A stretch of 5,903 bases of DNA from Spirochaetia bacterium (lineage in GTDB: Bacteria > Spirochaetota > Leptospirae > Leptospirales > Leptonemataceae), in NCBI GenBank assembly GCA_016195395.1, contig JACPZR010000372.1, positions 1 through 5,903 of the forward strand, written 5' to 3'. The notes beneath the pieces are model-generated. The model saw nothing but the letters and a program-made list of their open reading frames with translations. It made no database searches and was not told the origin of the DNA. The position numbers and the translations under genes are program-made. This document shows positions 5,799 through 5,903 of the stretch, piece by piece (within the stretch, counting starts at the first letter, position 1; the number at the start of each line of letters is the position of its first letter).

Positions 5799-5903
5799 AT
5801 GAAAAATGACACCAGCCTGCATATGCAGACCTGGAAGAAACCCGTTTGTGCGGGCAGACCAAAGGGTTGGGGTTCTAATCAGACGGGCGGCGGAATGGGG
5901 TAC
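5799..5903 (+). CDS. Possible start of a short or truncated unknown gene (3' end outside window)
   Basis: An ATG at 5799 opens 35 codons that remain open at the window end. TAGGA lies 8 nt upstream (AGGA at 5787-5790), a good ribosome-binding site 88 nt after the DUF1566 stop. The peptide starts MKNDTSLHMQTWKK and then becomes Gly-rich (GWGSNQTGGGMGY); it has no signal peptide and I recognise no family. A second frame from the ATG at 5806 is also open. Coding status is uncertain, partly because the hairpin just upstream fits a minus-strand terminator, which would suit a convergent neighbour instead. Confidence 0.3.
   Translation, partial: MKNDTSLHMQTWKKPVCAGRPKGWGSNQTGGGMGY
5817..5828. repeat. 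12-bp palindrome near the right edge
   Basis: CTGCATATGCAG is perfectly self-complementary, and CCAG (5812-5815) / CTGG (5831-5834) can extend it after a small internal loop. It lies in the early part of the possible right-edge reading frame. It could be an operator for an adjacent gene or chance. Confidence 0.35.

Overview
The window looks like a chromosomal segment of a moderately GC-rich spirochaete of the order Leptospirales, or a near relative. This is an inference from content: a 7TM-DISM receptor kinase, a lipoprotein with a YHYH domain, a MORN-like lipoprotein, an Ig-like/DUF1566 secreted protein, and lipoproteins with a low-complexity Asp/Leu-rich stretch just after the lipid cysteine. 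I see no transposase, integrase, phage gene, RNA gene or CRISPR array.

Left part (1-1193, minus strand): a two-gene lipoprotein operon. A YHYH-domain lipoprotein (204-1193) is followed, with a one-base stop/start overlap (TAATG), by a second lipoprotein that runs off the left edge and begins with what looks like a MORN/YwqK-type repeat. Middle part (1420-3954, plus strand): a two-component pair read divergently from that operon. A NarL/FixJ-type response regulator is followed 3 nt later by a seven-transmembrane sensor kinase with an exported sensing domain. The kinase keeps the HisKA_3 His and the N-box Asn, but its nucleotide-binding G boxes look degenerate. The shared region 1194-1419 holds an AT-rich block with two direct repeats 11 bp apart and a GC-rich leader hairpin.

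Right part (3979-5710): two divergently transcribed genes for exported proteins. On the minus strand is a six-repeat, tectonin-like beta-propeller, convergent with the kinase gene. On the plus strand is a protein with an Ig-like domain and a DUF1566/Lcl_C domain. Their 106-bp intergenic region carries a perfect 10-bp inverted repeat. Each copy reads toward its own gene and sits 25-28 nt upstream of that start codon, which suggests joint control. The right edge (5711-5903) holds a terminator-like hairpin oriented for minus-strand transcription and a short plus-strand reading frame with a ribosome-binding site, cut by the window end.

Nearly every product is exported or membrane-bound, and the response regulator is the only clear cytoplasmic protein. 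A reasonable reading is a cell-envelope locus: a surface sensor and its regulator next to lipoproteins and secreted, possibly glycan-binding proteins. That the two-component pair regulates its neighbours is inferred from position only.
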